Assembly: GCF_014700075.1 (NCBI RefSeq)
Contig: NZ_JACXBU010000005.1
Location: forward strand, 186,001-250,000
Reading direction: 5' to 3'
Source of the DNA: Pseudomonas sp. JM0905a
Lineage (GTDB): Bacteria; Pseudomonadota; Gammaproteobacteria; Pseudomonadales; Pseudomonadaceae
Length of the DNA: 64,000 nucleotides
Of the stretch, positions 34,943 through 43,181 are shown in pieces (positions within the stretch are counted from its first letter, which is position 1; each line of letters opens with the position of its first letter). The notes beneath the pieces are model-generated. The model did not search any database and had not been told where the DNA came from. It was given only the letters and a program-made list of their open reading frames with translations. A program made the translations under genes and the position numbers.

Positions 34943-36097
34943 ATGCAACTGAATGTGCCCACCCTGGTGCTTGTGGATATCTACATCCTCGCCCTGGTTG
35001 GCATTCTCATGCTCCACGCCTGGCGCCGTGGCCGCCGCGAGCCGACCCTCGGCTACCTGTCCGCCGCGCTGCTGCTTGGCGTGCTGGGCACCGTCCTGGG
35101 GAGCCTGCGTGGCATGGGTATGGACTACCTGCCGCTGGTGTTCGGCAACGTGGTGCTGCACATCAGCGCGGCCATGACCTGGACCACCATGCGCGTATTC
35201 GCCGGACGCTCGCCGCATGCACCGGGGATCTGCGCTGGTGCGGTGATCTGGACGGTGCTCTGCCTCAATCCGGCGTTCTATGAATCCCTCACGGTGCGCA
35301 TCGCGGTCAGCTCGCTGATCACCGTCTGCTACACCGGCCTCAGCGCCTACGAGCTGTGGCGAAGCCGCCAGAGCCTGGAGGTCGCCTACCTGCCGGCCCT
35401 GGCCCTGGCCCTCTTCCACATGGGCTTTTACTGCGTGCGCATCATCGTCGACCGCGGCATGCCCTTCGACGCGGCGGTGGCCAGCAGCGGACAGGGCACC
35501 AACTTCTTCTCCCTGCTGGTGTTCGAGACCCTGCTCTATGCCATCGGCATCTCCTTCGTCACCCTGTCCATGGTCAAGGAACGCGCCGAACTGAAATTCC
35601 GCGCCGCCGCCTACTGCGATCCCCTCACCGGCGTCGGCAACCGCCGCGCCTTCATGACCACCGGCGAATACCTGCTGGAAAGCTGCGAGCATCGGGGAGA
35701 GCCGGTGGCCCTGCTGCTGTGCGACCTCGACCACTTCAAGCGCCTCAACGACAACTATGGGCACGCCACCGGCGATGAGGCCCTGGTGGCCTTCACCCGG
35801 ATCGCCGTCGGCAGCATGCGCAAGCAGGATGTGTTTGGCCGCATCGGTGGAGAGGAGTTCGCCTGCCTGCTGGCCGACGCCGACGACGAAGCCGGCGCCC
35901 AGGTGGCCGAGCGCATCCGCCGCGAGTTCGCCGAACTGCCGTTCCAGGAGCCGGGCGAGCTCAGCGTCAGTATCGGCATCGTCAGCTCCAGGGAAGCCGG
36001 CTACGACCTGTTCCGCCTGCTTTCCCTGGCCGACGACGCCCTCTATGCCGCCAAGGACAAGGGCCGCAACCGCATCCAGCGCTATCCCGCCGATTAG
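34943..36097 (+). CDS. Membrane-bound diguanylate cyclase
   Basis: This 384-residue protein has about seven hydrophobic segments in residues 8-205, with no recognised sensor family. A linker follows (SMVKERAELKFRAAAY) and then a GGDEF domain beginning DPLTGVGNRRAF. The active site is GGEEF at 302-306, and RKQD five residues upstream forms the I-site. It should make c-di-GMP and be feedback-inhibited. The ATG at 34943 has a GGAGGAGGG site upstream. No partner gene is adjacent. Confidence 0.87.
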   Translation: MQLNVPTLVLVDIYILALVGILMLHAWRRGRREPTLGYLSAALLLGVLGTVLGSLRGMGMDYLPLVFGNVVLHISAAMTWTTMRVFAGRSPHAPGICAGAVIWTVLCLNPAFYESLTVRIAVSSLITVCYTGLSAYELWRSRQSLEVAYLPALALALFHMGFYCVRIIVDRGMPFDAAVASSGQGTNFFSLLVFETLLYAIGISFVTLSMVKERAELKFRAAAYCDPLTGVGNRRAFMTTGEYLLESCEHRGEPVALLLCDLDHFKRLNDNYGHATGDEALVAFTRIAVGSMRKQDVFGRIGGEEFACLLADADDEAGAQVAERIRREFAELPFQEPGELSVSIGIVSSREAGYDLFRLLSLADDALYAAKDKGRNRIQRYPAD

Positions 36098-36169
36098 CCG
36101 GAAGGCCCAGCCAAGGCAGCGGAATCAGGGTAGACTTGCCGCCCTCCGCGAATAACCAAGAAGCCCGCC

Positions 36170-36709
36170 ATGGCCCTCCAAGCGACCCCCTACAAAGTCG
36201 AGCTCAACCTCACGGACCTGGACCGCAGCGTCTACGAGAACCTGCGTTTCACCGTCGCCAAGCACCCCTCGGAAACCGAAGAGCGCCTGGCCGTGCGCCT
36301 GATCGCCTACGCACTCTGGTACCACGAGCAGCTGTCCTTCGGCCGTGGCCTGTCGGATGTGGATGAGCCCGCGCTGTGGGAAAAGAGCCTGGACGACCGC
36401 GTCCTGCACTGGATCGAAGTGGGTCAGCCGGATGCCGAGCGCATCACCTGGTGCTCGCGCCGCACCGAGCGCTTCAGCCTGGTGGCCTACGGCAACCTGC
36501 GCGTATGGCAGACCAAGGTGCTGGACGGTGTGCGTAACCTGAAGAACATCAACGTCGTCGGCGTCAACCAGGAAGCCCTGGAAGAACTGGCCCGCGACCT
36601 GCCTCGCTCGGTGAGCTGGAGCGTGATGATCAGCGACGGTTCGCTGTTCATCACCGATGAGCGTGGCCAGCACGAAATCCCGCTGGAGTGGCTGGCCGGG
36701 GAACGTTGA
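36170..36709 (+). CDS. yaeQ: YaeQ family protein
   Basis: This 179-residue protein matches YaeQ along its length: KVELNLTDLDRSVYENL, HPSETEERLAVRLIAYALWY and the conserved EKSLDDRVLHWIEVGQPDAERI. YaeQ has a PD-(D/E)XK-like fold and is predicted to be a nuclease-like or transcription-linked factor, but its function is not settled. It lies between the diguanylate cyclase and recJ genes. Confidence 0.9.
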   Translation: MALQATPYKVELNLTDLDRSVYENLRFTVAKHPSETEERLAVRLIAYALWYHEQLSFGRGLSDVDEPALWEKSLDDRVLHWIEVGQPDAERITWCSRRTERFSLVAYGNLRVWQTKVLDGVRNLKNINVVGVNQEALEELARDLPRSVSWSVMISDGSLFITDERGQHEIPLEWLAGER

Positions 36710-36752
36710 TCGGAAGTCCGGAGGATTTCCGGGGGTAGGGTGCCCAGCACTC

Positions 36753-36785
36753 GCCCCAAGGCCCTTTCCCGGGAGGGAGAGGGGA
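36753..36785. repeat. Family C pyrimidine/purine hairpin repeat (degenerate)
   Basis: CCCTTTCCC-GGGAGGGAGAGGGG forms a short C-rich / G-rich stem just before recJ. It is related to the longer copies at 43129-43180, 45398-45493 and 48380-48536. Confidence 0.6.
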
Positions 36786-36810
36786 AGTCGATTCAAAGAT
36801 TGGACCCGCC

Positions 36811-38526
36811 ATGCGTATCGAACACCGCGCCCTGCCTGATGTCCTGCCCGACCTGGGCGACCTGCCACCGCTGTTGACCCGCCTCTATGCGTCCCGTGGT
36901 GTGCAATCGGCGGCCGAGCTGGACAAGAGCCTGGCACGGTTGATCCCTTACCAGCAGCTCAAGGGCATCGATGCCGCCGTGGAACTGCTGGTCGAAGCAC
37001 TGGAAAAGCGCCAGCGCATCCTCTACGTCGGCGACTTCGATGCCGACGGCGCCACCGCCAGCAGCGTCGGCGTACTCGGCCTGCGCATGCTCGGTGCCTT
37101 CCATGTCGACTACCTCGTCCCCAACCGCTTCGAATACGGCTACGGCCTGACCCCGGAAATCGTCGCCGTGGCCCTGGAGCGCCGGCCTGACCTGCTGGTG
37201 ACCGTGGATAACGGCATTTCCAGCGTCGAAGGTGTGGCCGCAGCCAAGGCCGCCGGGCTCAAGGTGCTGGTCACCGACCACCACCTGCCGGGGCCGGAAC
37301 TGCCGGCGGCGGACGCCATCGTCAACCCCAACCAGCCCGGTTGCGACTTCCCCAGCAAGGCCCTGGCCGGTGTCGGCGTCATCTTTTATGTGCTGATGGC
37401 CCTGCGTGCGCGCCTGCGCGAGCTGGACTGGTTCGCCCGCGCCGGCCTCAAGGAACCCAACCTGGGCGACCTGCTCGATCTGGTGGCCCTGGGCAGCGTG
37501 GCCGACGTGGTGCCCCTGGACGCCAACAACCGCATCCTGGTCCACCAGGGCCTGGCGCGCATCCGCGCCGGCCGTGCCCGTGCGGGCCTCAAGGCTATCC
37601 TCGAAGTCGCTGGCCGCCCGGCGGGGCGCATCACCTCCACCGACCTCGGTTTCATCCTCGGCCCGCGCCTCAACGCTGCCGGCCGCCTGGACGACATGAG
37701 CCTGGGCATCGAATGCCTGCTCTGCGAAGACGAAGCCCTGGCCCGCGACATGGCGGTGCAACTGGACCAGCTCAACCAGGACCGCAAGGCCATCGAGCAG
37801 GGCATGCAGCGCGAGGCCCTGGCCCAGCTGAAGAACCTGCCCATCGAAGACATGCCCTTCGGCCTCTGCGTGTTTGAGCCGGACTGGCATCAGGGCGTGA
37901 TCGGCATCCTCGCCTCGCGCCTCAAGGAGCGTTACCACCGCCCGACCATCGCCTTCGCCGATGCTGGCGATGGCCTGCTCAAGGGCTCGGCGCGCTCGGT
38001 GCCGGGCTTCCACATCCGCGATGCGCTGGATGCCGTCGCCGCTCGCCATCCGGGACTGATCAGCAAATTCGGTGGTCACGCCATGGCGGCCGGCTTGTCC
38101 CTGCCTGTGGAAAACTTCGGCGCCTTCGCTGCCGCCTTCGACGCCGAAACGCGCCGCCAGCTCGATGAAGATGACCTCACCGGCCGCCTGCTCTCCGACG
38201 GTCAACTGAGTATCGAGGAGTTCCACCTCGAACTGGCCCGCGCCCTGCGCCTGGCTGGCCCCTGGGGGCAGCACTTCCCCGAGCCGGTGTTCCATGGTGT
38301 GTTTCAGATCGTCCAGCAGCGTCTTGTCGGCGAGCGACACCTGAAACTGGTGCTCAAGAGCGAGTGCGGCTCGGTACAACTGGACGGCATCGCCTTCAAC
38401 ATCGACCGCGAGCAATGGCCCAACGCCAGCGTTCGCTGGGCCGAACTGGCCTACAAGCTGGACGTGAACGAATACCGTGGCCAGGAAAGCGTGCAGCTGA
38501 TGGTCGCCCACATCGCCCCGCGCTGA
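36811..38526 (+). CDS. recJ: Single-strand-specific 5'-3' exonuclease RecJ
   Basis: This 571-residue RecJ works in recombination and mismatch repair. DHH-family motifs are present: VGDFDADGATASS, VTVDNGISS and the DHH triad at residues 156-158 (VTDHHLPG), then the GRLDDMSLGIECLL region. A DHHA1 domain and a C-terminal OB-like part follow. The length fits the family. The ribosome-binding site is weak. Confidence 0.96.
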   Translation: MRIEHRALPDVLPDLGDLPPLLTRLYASRGVQSAAELDKSLARLIPYQQLKGIDAAVELLVEALEKRQRILYVGDFDADGATASSVGVLGLRMLGAFHVDYLVPNRFEYGYGLTPEIVAVALERRPDLLVTVDNGISSVEGVAAAKAAGLKVLVTDHHLPGPELPAADAIVNPNQPGCDFPSKALAGVGVIFYVLMALRARLRELDWFARAGLKEPNLGDLLDLVALGSVADVVPLDANNRILVHQGLARIRAGRARAGLKAILEVAGRPAGRITSTDLGFILGPRLNAAGRLDDMSLGIECLLCEDEALARDMAVQLDQLNQDRKAIEQGMQREALAQLKNLPIEDMPFGLCVFEPDWHQGVIGILASRLKERYHRPTIAFADAGDGLLKGSARSVPGFHIRDALDAVAARHPGLISKFGGHAMAAGLSLPVENFGAFAAAFDAETRRQLDEDDLTGRLLSDGQLSIEEFHLELARALRLAGPWGQHFPEPVFHGVFQIVQQRLVGERHLKLVLKSECGSVQLDGIAFNIDREQWPNASVRWAELAYKLDVNEYRGQESVQLMVAHIAPR

Positions 38527-38547
38527 CTCTGGCGGTTGACGGGGCTT

Positions 38548-38645
38548 TGCAGGGGCGAATTCATTCGCGAAAGGGCGGTGCAGCCTCCCCCAGCAGACCC
38601 GCAGGGCAGACCTTCGGCCTGCTTGGCGATTGAAATCGCCCCCAC
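38548..38645. repeat. Full-length family A repeat with variant right end
   Basis: The left end has GGGGCGAATTCATTCGC and the right end has the covarying form GGCGATTGAAATCGCC. GCAGACC-TTC-GGCCTGC lies inside. It is in the recJ-YciI gap. Confidence 0.85.
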
Positions 38646-38673
38646 ATCGAAGCCTCGATGGGCGCACATCTCC

Positions 38674-38703
38674 TGTAGGTTGGCGCAGAGCGAAGCCCAA
38701 CAA
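38674..38703. repeat. Family B repeat fragment, reversed
   Basis: GTAGGTTGGCGCAGAGCG followed by AAGCCCAAC is the reverse complement of the right end of the copy at 3354-3427. Confidence 0.7.
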
Positions 38704-38860
38704 GGCACGCGCAGCGTGCCCCGATCGCACGGGGGCTCCGCGCTGCCCTTGGTGATTGAAATCACCCCCACGTGCTCACCCGTCACCCCATCTGCGCGAA
38801 CTTCCGATCCGGGGCTACGCTGTTCCAGTCCTGCGCCCTCGAAAAATATTTTCGGCCTGT

Positions 38861-38888
38861 TGTCGATCTCGTCGTTTCCCCTTCGACC
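38861..38888 (+). promoter_or_regulatory. Candidate ECF42-type sigma factor promoter
   Basis: TGTCGA (38861-38866) and CGACC (38884-38888) are separated by 17 bases, 65 bases upstream of a DGPF-protein gene. From memory, ECF42 sigma factors, which control DGPF genes, use a TGTCGA -35 and a CGA/TC-type -10. The match in both boxes, spacing and target gene makes this plausible. Confidence 0.5.
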
Positions 38889-38953
38889 AATTAGCACAGT
38901 CAGCAGGCAGCGGCCGCAGGCTGGCGTTCATGCCACCCAACAGGAGAAAGACA

Positions 38954-39376
38954 ATGCGCTTCATGGTGATAGTCAAAGCAACCAAGGAATCGGAAGCCGG
39001 CATCATGCCCAGCACGGAGCTGCTCACGGCCATGGGCCAGTACAACGAGGAGCTGGTCAATGCCGGCATCCTGCTCGCCGGTGAGGGCCTGCACCCCAGC
39101 TCCAAAGGGGCGCGCGTGCAGTTCAAGGGCAAGGATCGCACCGTCGTCGACGGTCCCTTCGCGGAAACCAAGGAACTGATCGCCGGTTTCTGGCTGTTCA
39201 AGGTCAATTCCCTGCAAGAGTGCATCGAGTGGGTCAAGCGTTGCCCCAACCCGATGCTTTCCGATTCCGAAATCGAGATCCGCCAGGTGTTCGAGGCCGA
39301 GGACTTCGGCGCTGAATTCACTCCCGAATTGCGCGAGCAGGAACAGCGCGTCTTCGAGAAAGCCAAACAGCAGTGA
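38954..39376 (+). CDS. YciI-like DGPF-domain protein
   Basis: This 140-residue protein has the DGPF domain: MRFMVIVKATKESE at the start, VVDGPFAETKELIAGFWL at about residues 61-78, and the helical CIEWVKRCPNPM part. DGPF proteins are usually encoded beside an ECF42 sigma factor; their biochemistry is unclear. AGGAGAAAG precedes the ATG at 38954. It pairs with a PhnB-like gene 29 bases downstream. No sigma gene is next to it. Confidence 0.82.
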   Translation: MRFMVIVKATKESEAGIMPSTELLTAMGQYNEELVNAGILLAGEGLHPSSKGARVQFKGKDRTVVDGPFAETKELIAGFWLFKVNSLQECIEWVKRCPNPMLSDSEIEIRQVFEAEDFGAEFTPELREQEQRVFEKAKQQ

Positions 39377-39405
39377 TCGCTGAAAAACACGGACAGGAGA
39401 CCATT

Positions 39406-39819
39406 ATGAAAATCGACCCCTACCTCACGTTCGATGGCCAGTGCGGCCCTGCCTTCCAGTTCTACGCCAAGGTGCTGAACGGCACCCTCGAAGCCTTCCT
39501 GACCTTCGCCGAAAGTCCCGCCTGCGGTGATGTGCCGGAGAACTTCCGCGACAAGATCATGCATGCCCGACTGGCCGTGGGTGACCAGGTGATCATGGGC
39601 TCGGACTGCCCACCCCAGGCACCTTTCCAGGGCATCAGCGGCATCATCGTTTCGATCAACGTCGACCGAATCGTCGAGGCCGAGCGGGTATTCAACGCCC
39701 TGGCCGAAGGCGGCCAGATTCAGATGCCCCTGGCCCAGACCTTCTGGGCCGCGCGTTTCGGCATGCTGGTGGACCGCTTTGGCGTGCCCTGGATGATCAA
39801 CTGTGAGAAGGATCAATAA
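39406..39819 (+). CDS. PhnB-like VOC superfamily protein
   Basis: This 137-residue protein belongs to the VOC/glyoxalase fold, PhnB (demethylmenaquinone-like, 3-demethylubiquinone) subgroup. The N-terminus KIDPYLTFDGQCGPAFQFY, the central IMHARLAVGDQVIMGSD and the C-terminal FWAARFGMLVDRFGVPWMI all fit. It has no signal peptide. Such proteins often travel with DGPF genes. The ATG at 39406 follows ACAGGAGA. The substrate is unknown. Confidence 0.85.
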   Translation: MKIDPYLTFDGQCGPAFQFYAKVLNGTLEAFLTFAESPACGDVPENFRDKIMHARLAVGDQVIMGSDCPPQAPFQGISGIIVSINVDRIVEAERVFNALAEGGQIQMPLAQTFWAARFGMLVDRFGVPWMINCEKDQ

Positions 39820-39902
39820 TTCTCAAAAGTGACCGCGACGCCGGGAAATTTCCGGCGCCGTTGTTAAGCTTTTCAGGATCGCCCCTTCGAAGGACCGATC
39901 CG

Positions 39903-41609
39903 ATGCAACTGGTTCAACGGCTGCGTAACCGTGTCAGCGATTTCCAGTATCGCCGCGAATGGATACGCCCCGATCTGGCTGCCGGCCTGTCGGTCGCCGC
40001 CGTGCAGATTCCCACCGCCATCGCCTACGCGCAGATCATCGGCTTCCCCGCCCAGGTGGGGCTCTACGCCTGCATCCTGCCGATGCTGATTTATGCCCTG
40101 GTGGGTGGCTCCCGGCAACTGATGGTCGGGCCCGACGCCGCCACCGCCGCGATGGTGGCCGCTGCCATCACCCCGCTGGCGGCCGGCGATCCACAGCGGC
40201 TGATCCATCTGTCGATGATCGTCGCGGTCATGGTGGGCCTGTTGTCCATCGTCGCCGGCTTCATTCGCGCCGGCTTCATCGCCAGCTTCCTTTCGCGGCC
40301 AATCCTCGTCGGCTACCTGAACGGCATCGGCCTCAGCCTGCTGGCGGGCCAGCTCGGCAAGCTGCTGGGCTACCAGAGTGAAACCAGCGGCTTCATCGCC
40401 GGCCTGCTGGCGATGATCCGCAACCTGGCCGATACCCACCTGCCAACCCTGGCTCTGGGGGTGTCGACGCTGCTTGTGCTGATCCTCCTGCCTCGGCGCT
40501 GGCCACGGATGCCGGTGGCCCTGGTGGCGATCGTGCTGGCTTCACTGGCGGCTGCCGGCCTGGGGCTGGACCGTCACGGCGTGGAGCTGCTGGGCGCGGT
40601 TCCGGCGGGCCTGCCAGAGCTGAGCTGGCCGCGTGCCAGTTATCCGGAACTGCTCAGCCTGCTGCGCGATGCCACGGGGATCACCATCGTCAGCTTCTGC
40701 AGCGCCATGCTCACGGCCCGCAGCTTCGCCGCCCGCCACGGCTATGCCATCGACGCCAACCATGAATTCATCGCCCTGGGCCTGGCCAACGTCGGCGCCG
40801 GGGTGTCCCAGGCCTTCGTCATCAGCGGCGCGGACTCGCGTACGGCAGTGAATGACCTGGTCGGCGGCAAGACCCAGATGGTCAGCGTGGTGGTGGCCCT
40901 GGTGATAGTCGCCGTGCTGGTGTTTCTCCACGGGCCGCTGGCCTGGGTGCCCATCGCTGCCCTGGGCGCGGTGTTGATGCTGGCCGGCTGGGGGCTGATC
41001 GACTTTCGCGCGCTCAAGGCATTCTGGCTCCTCAGTCGCTTCGAGTGCGGGCTGTGCCTGCTGACCACGGTGGGCGTGCTGGGCGTCGGCGTGCTGCCGG
41101 GCATCTTCGTCGCCATCAGCCTGGCCCTGCTGCGTCTGCTGTACCTCACCTACCGTCCCACCGACGCGGTACTGGGCTGGATGGAAGGTGTCGACGGCCA
41201 GGTGGAAATGAGCCGTTACCCACAGGCGACCACCTTGCCGGGCCTGCTGATCTACCGCTTCGATGCTCCCCTGCTGTTCTTCAACGCCGATTACTTCAAG
41301 CAGCGCCTGTTGCACCTGGTGGAGCAGGCCGACCATCCGCGCGCGGTGCTGCTCAACGCCGAAACCATGATCAACCTCGACCTCACCGGCCTCGCCACCC
41401 TGCGCGAAGTGAAGCAGACCCTCGCGGCCAGGGGTGTCCACTTCGGTTTCGCGCGCCTGTTCGGACCGGCCTACGAGCTGCTGCAGCGCTCCGGCGAACT
41501 GGGCGAGCTAAGGCCCCCAATGGTGTTCAGCTCGGTGCGGGCGGGGATCAACGCTTACCGGATCTGGTTGGCGAAGCAGGACTTGCAGGACCCGCAGCTG
41601 GGCGAGTAA
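39903..41609 (+). CDS. SulP family anion transporter
   Basis: This 568-residue transporter has the SulP membrane core of about 11-14 helices. It carries the signature region around LAAGLSVAAVQIPTAIAYAQ and GVSQAFVISGADSRTAVND. A C-terminal STAS domain occupies about residues 430-560 (LLIYRFDAPLLFFNADYFKQ, LNAETMINLDLTGLATLREV). It carries sulfate, bicarbonate or similar anions across the inner membrane. The deaminase and cysteine synthase genes follow closely, so a sulfur-assimilation link is possible but unproven. Confidence 0.88.
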   Translation: MQLVQRLRNRVSDFQYRREWIRPDLAAGLSVAAVQIPTAIAYAQIIGFPAQVGLYACILPMLIYALVGGSRQLMVGPDAATAAMVAAAITPLAAGDPQRLIHLSMIVAVMVGLLSIVAGFIRAGFIASFLSRPILVGYLNGIGLSLLAGQLGKLLGYQSETSGFIAGLLAMIRNLADTHLPTLALGVSTLLVLILLPRRWPRMPVALVAIVLASLAAAGLGLDRHGVELLGAVPAGLPELSWPRASYPELLSLLRDATGITIVSFCSAMLTARSFAARHGYAIDANHEFIALGLANVGAGVSQAFVISGADSRTAVNDLVGGKTQMVSVVVALVIVAVLVFLHGPLAWVPIAALGAVLMLAGWGLIDFRALKAFWLLSRFECGLCLLTTVGVLGVGVLPGIFVAISLALLRLLYLTYRPTDAVLGWMEGVDGQVEMSRYPQATTLPGLLIYRFDAPLLFFNADYFKQRLLHLVEQADHPRAVLLNAETMINLDLTGLATLREVKQTLAARGVHFGFARLFGPAYELLQRSGELGELRPPMVFSSVRAGINAYRIWLAKQDLQDPQLGE

Positions 41610-41646
41610 ACCAGTGGCTCAATCCACGGGAACACAAGGAACGAAC

Positions 41647-42084
41647 ATGGACCCCTTCATGCAAGCTGCCATCGAAGAAGCCCGCCAAGGACTGGCCGAA
41701 GGCGGGATTCCCATCGGCTCGGTGATCGTCCACAAGGGCCGCATCATCGGCCGGGGCCACAATCGCCGTATCCAGGAAGGCAGCGCCATCAAGCATGGCG
41801 AGATGGACGCCTTCGAGAACGCCGGCCGCCAGCCTGCCAGCGTCTACCGCGAGTCGGTGCTCTACACCACGCTCTCGCCCTGTTCCATGTGCAGCGGGGC
41901 GATCCTGCTCTACGGGATTCCCAAGGTGATCATCGGCGAGAACCGTACCTTCCAGGGGGAGGAGGAACTGCTGCGTTCCCGGGGCGTGGCGCTGGAGGTG
42001 TTGCAGGATGCCGAGTGCGTGAAGCTGATGGAGGACTTCATCAAGGCCCGTCCCGAGCTGTGGAACGAAGACATAGGGGAATGA
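41647..42084 (+). CDS. Yeast-type (Fcy1-like) cytosine deaminase
   Basis: This 145-residue protein belongs to the cytidine-deaminase fold. Zinc ligands are H50 (KHGEMDA), C79 and C82 (SPCSMC); the proton shuttle is E52. The C-terminus RPELWNEDIGE closely resembles yeast Fcy1 cytosine deaminase, and Phe102, Trp139 and Asp142 line up at a constant offset of 12-13 with the yeast substrate-binding residues. It most likely converts cytosine to uracil (or deaminates a similar base). The ATG at 41647 has AAGGA upstream. Confidence 0.85.
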   Translation: MDPFMQAAIEEARQGLAEGGIPIGSVIVHKGRIIGRGHNRRIQEGSAIKHGEMDAFENAGRQPASVYRESVLYTTLSPCSMCSGAILLYGIPKVIIGENRTFQGEEELLRSRGVALEVLQDAECVKLMEDFIKARPELWNEDIGE

Positions 42085-42137
42085 CCGTGCGGCTAGACTG
42101 AAACTGTTCGTCCCCATGCTCCTCGAGGAGGTGCAGC

Positions 42138-43154
42138 ATGGCGATCCGCGAAGGTTTCATCGGCACCATCGGCAATACGCCCCTGCTGCGTCTCGACAGT
42201 CTCAGCGCCGAGACCGGCTGCGACATCCTGGCCAAGGCCGAATTCCTCAACCCCGGCGGCTCGGTGAAGGACCGCGCCGCCCGCTACATCATCGACGACG
42301 CCGAACGCGAGGGGCGCCTGTTCCCCGGCGGCACGGTGGTGGAGGGCACCGCCGGCAATACCGGCATCGGCCTGGCGCATATCTGCGCGGCGCGTGGGTA
42401 TCGCTGCATCATCGTGATACCGGACAACCAGTCCCCGGAGAAACTCGACCTGTTGCGCACCCTCGGCGCAGAGGTGCGCCCGGTGCCGCCCAAGCCCTAC
42501 AAGGACCCGGACAACTACCAGAAGATTGCCGGCCGCCTGGCCGCAGAGCTGCCCGGCGCCATCTGGGCCAATCAGTTCGACAACACCGCCAACCGGCAGG
42601 CCCACTTCGAGACCACCGGTCCGGAAGTCTGGACCGACACCGAAGGCCGGCTGGATGCCTTTGTCTGCGCCACCGGCACCGGCGGCACCCTGGCCGGGGT
42701 GGCGCGCTACCTCAAGGGCCGTGATGCCAACATCCGCATCGTCCTCGCCGATCCCATGGGCAGCGCCCTGTACAACTGGGTGAAGCGCGGCGAGTTGGTG
42801 GCGGAGGGCAACTCCATTACCGAAGGCATCGGCACCACGCGCGTCACCGCCAATCTCGAAGGCACGCCCATCGATGACGCCGTGCAAGTGGACGACCGGG
42901 CCTGCGTAGCGATGGTCTATCACCTGCTGCGGGAGGAAGGGCTGTTCGTTGGCGGATCGTCCGGCATCAACCTCGCTGCGGCCGTGCAGGTGGCGCGCCA
43001 GTTGGGGCCGGGGCATCGCGTGGTGACGCTGCTGTGCGACCGGGGCGGCTTGTATGCCGGGCGGCTGTTCAACCCCGAATGGCTGAAGGAAAAGGGGTTG
43101 GCGGAAGCAGCTGGTTTCGGCACCGCTGCCCTCTCCCCCGACCCCTCTCCCTGA
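42138..43154 (+). CDS. Cysteine synthase family PLP enzyme
   Basis: This 338-residue O-acetylserine sulfhydrylase-like enzyme has PLP lysine K44 in NPGGSVKDRAA, the phosphate/substrate loop EGTAGNTGIG, and the cofactor loop ATGTGGTLAGV. It makes cysteine from O-acetylserine and sulfide, or is a cystathionine beta-synthase-type relative (no CBS domain here). The last residues, AALSPDPSP, and the stop codon are read from a family C hairpin repeat, so the native C-terminus may have been altered. A strong GAGGAGG site lies upstream. Confidence 0.87.
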   Translation: MAIREGFIGTIGNTPLLRLDSLSAETGCDILAKAEFLNPGGSVKDRAARYIIDDAEREGRLFPGGTVVEGTAGNTGIGLAHICAARGYRCIIVIPDNQSPEKLDLLRTLGAEVRPVPPKPYKDPDNYQKIAGRLAAELPGAIWANQFDNTANRQAHFETTGPEVWTDTEGRLDAFVCATGTGGTLAGVARYLKGRDANIRIVLADPMGSALYNWVKRGELVAEGNSITEGIGTTRVTANLEGTPIDDAVQVDDRACVAMVYHLLREEGLFVGGSSGINLAAAVQVARQLGPGHRVVTLLCDRGGLYAGRLFNPEWLKEKGLAEAAGFGTAALSPDPSP

Positions 43155-43180
43155 AGAGGAGAGGGGCGGGGGAAGAGGGA
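43129..43180. repeat. Family C hairpin repeat; holds the stop of the cysteine synthase gene
   Basis: An approximately 22-bp stem joins a C/T-rich arm (CCCTCTCCCCCG...) to a G/A-rich arm through a GAAG-type loop. The stop codon of the upstream gene (43152-43154) lies at the loop, and the convergent NTF2-like gene ends at 43182. It probably serves as a shared 3'-end hairpin. Confidence 0.8.
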
Positions 43181-43181
43181 C

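Larger units (their letters stand above)
38527..38953. other. 427-base gene-free gap filled with repeats and a candidate ECF promoter
   Basis: The gap between recJ and the YciI gene holds a full family A repeat (38548-38645), a reversed end of family B (about 38674-38703), a GCACGC-GCA-GCGTGC hairpin (about 38704-38719), a variant family A end GGTGATTGAAATCACC (about 38750-38766) and a candidate ECF42-type promoter (38861-38888). No gene is supported here. Confidence 0.8.

Noticed and set aside
39839-39857. CGCCGG / CCGGCG stem after the VOC gene as a terminator
   Set aside because: There is no T-run after the stem, so a rho-independent terminator is not supported.
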